A stretch of 5,818 bases of DNA, from contig DOKP01000015.1 in NCBI GenBank assembly GCA_003510795.1, positions 1 to 5,818 of the forward strand, given 5' to 3'. The first letter of the stretch is position 1. Each line of letters opens with the position of its first letter. Source of the DNA: Candidatus Moraniibacteriota bacterium. Lineage in GTDB: Bacteria; Patescibacteriota; Minisyncoccia; Moranbacterales; UBA9337. The translations under genes were made by a program, and so were the position numbers. The notes under the pieces were generated by a model that saw nothing but the letters and a program-made list of their open reading frames with translations, was not told the origin of the DNA and searched no databases. Shown piece by piece: positions 5,123-5,818 of the stretch.

Positions 5123-5158
5123 ATTCGTATATTAGTATAGATTCGTAATTCGTAAATA
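5123..5158 (+). repeat. diverged third copy of the GTATATTCGTAT repeat
   Basis: ATTCGTATATTAGTATAG and the following ATTCGTAATTCGTAA align with the arm at 1600-1635 in the same orientation, with several substitutions. Like that arm it sits just upstream of a plus-strand gene, here next to the promoter at 5163-5191. Confidence 0.55.
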
Positions 5159-5162
5159 TAAT

Positions 5163-5191
5163 TTGAGATTTATTATTTTATTTGTTATAAT
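5163..5191 (+). promoter_or_regulatory. sigma-70-type promoter
   Basis: TTGAGA (5163-5168) and a perfect TATAAT (5186-5191) are separated by 17 bp, with an extended TG at 5183-5184. Transcription would start near 5198, leaving a leader of about 21 bases before the ATG at 5219, with no Shine-Dalgarno in it. It is the best promoter match in the window. Confidence 0.7.
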
Positions 5192-5218
5192 ATAAGTAGT
5201 TTTATTAATATTATTTTT

Positions 5219-5818
5219 ATGGAATTAAGTAATCTATTGGCGGTATTATATTTTGCGGGAGGTATTTTCATGGTAGTCTTGGCAGTAGCTTTTTTATTTG
5301 AAGAAGTGAAAAAGATTAACCTTATTTCTCTGGCAATTTTATTCCTTTCGGGTTGGTGGAGTTTTGGCTATTACCTCTGGCTTACAACCAAACTACACAG
5401 TTTTACAGATATTTCTTTCGGTGTATCCAATTTAGGATTAATATTTGGTGCAGTTACTTATTATTTTTGGATAACGGTGCTTCTTGATAAAAAAAGAAAA
5501 ATGTTGGTTTATACTGGTTATCTGGTAGCGATTATTTTCAGTTTATTTTATATATTCAATCTCAAAGCTGGCAATTTGGAAATATTTAGCCGGTCTTCTT
5601 GGGGTGGTGCGATTTTTGCCTCATATTTCATCCTCGTGCATATTGGATTTTATGTCTTAACGGTTACCGAATTAATTGATTCAATATTAAGTAGCCGAGA
5701 TAAAGAAGCTAAATTTATCGATAGAAATATCTTATTAATTTCATCTTTGATTGCTATATTGGAAATTTTTAGTTTGCCAGCTCTTTATGGCACAGAATAC
5801 TTCCTTTACAGTGGCGTA
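5219..5818 (+). CDS. multi-pass membrane protein, N-terminal part (cut by window end); possible sensor domain
   Basis: The first 200 codons are open to the window edge, so the gene continues beyond it. The protein begins MELSNLLAVLYFAGG and shows six hydrophobic helices at about residues 5-27, 34-55, 65-89, 95-115, 127-151 and 169-190, with short charged loops such as DKKRK (90-94) and SSRDKEAK. The pattern, and the WWSFGYYLWL segment at the end of helix 2, resemble the seven-helix N-terminal sensor region of histidine kinases and related receptors. If so, a seventh helix and a cytoplasmic signalling domain should follow outside the window. This is a tentative assignment, since no catalytic domain is in view and other membrane proteins fit. 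A strong promoter match lies directly upstream; no Shine-Dalgarno is seen. Confidence 0.8.
   Translation, partial: MELSNLLAVLYFAGGIFMVVLAVAFLFEEVKKINLISLAILFLSGWWSFGYYLWLTTKLHSFTDISFGVSNLGLIFGAVTYYFWITVLLDKKRKMLVYTGYLVAIIFSLFYIFNLKAGNLEIFSRSSWGGAIFASYFILVHIGFYVLTVTELIDSILSSRDKEAKFIDRNILLISSLIAILEIFSLPALYGTEYFLYSGV

Larger units (their letters stand above)
4964..5162. other. repeat-rich intergenic spacer
   Basis: No gene is visible between the inverted-repeat arm and the promoter of the last gene. The stretch holds a duplicated GATTTAAGA (5003-5011, 5024-5032), a duplicated TGATTGTTGA (4981-4990, 5066-5075), a GATGAC cluster (5060-5086) and a diverged third copy of the GTATATTCGTAT-type repeat. 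It looks like a patchwork of short dispersed repeats. Confidence 0.55.

Overview
This is a 5.8 kb window of low-GC bacterial DNA with five complete genes and one gene cut by the right edge. It most likely comes from a Patescibacteria (CPR) type genome. That is inference, resting on several things seen together: short single-domain genes with almost no Shine-Dalgarno sequences, an RNHCP-domain protein beside a DUF192 protein, a divergent WecA-like transferase, and AT-rich intergenic DNA packed with small repeats. All genes read through in the standard code and end in TAA or TAG.

Layout. Positions 1-752 hold no convincing gene, but they contain a 30-bp palindrome (37-66) and three spaced copies of a GGGTACAT-type palindrome (566-753). 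A minus-strand Nudix hydrolase gene follows (753-1223). Positions 1224-1640 are intergenic and hold three hairpins that all carry the same AGTA loop, plus the left arm of a 36-bp inverted repeat. Four plus-strand genes come next: a family 4 glycosyltransferase (1641-2753), a WecA/MraY-like polyprenyl-phosphate sugar-1-phosphate transferase (2958-4001), a membrane-anchored DUF192 protein (4165-4626) and an RNHCP zinc-ribbon protein (4616-4921) that overlaps it. The right arm of the 36-bp repeat lies immediately after this block (4928-4963). A further repeat-rich gap then carries the clearest promoter of the window (5163-5191), driving a multi-pass membrane protein that starts at 5219 and runs off the end.

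How the genes fit together. The transferase at 2958 is expected to load a sugar phosphate onto the lipid carrier, and the glycosyltransferase at 1641 to add a further sugar, so together they suggest surface-polysaccharide synthesis. The DUF192 and RNHCP genes look translationally coupled but have no established role. The last gene resembles the membrane sensor half of a histidine kinase or related receptor, which is a tentative call.

I do not see a clear new multi-gene system. The most interesting signals are an 8-G tract inside the transferase gene that could act as a phase switch, the replaced aspartate in the same enzyme, the inverted repeat bracketing the four-gene block, and the two palindrome families.
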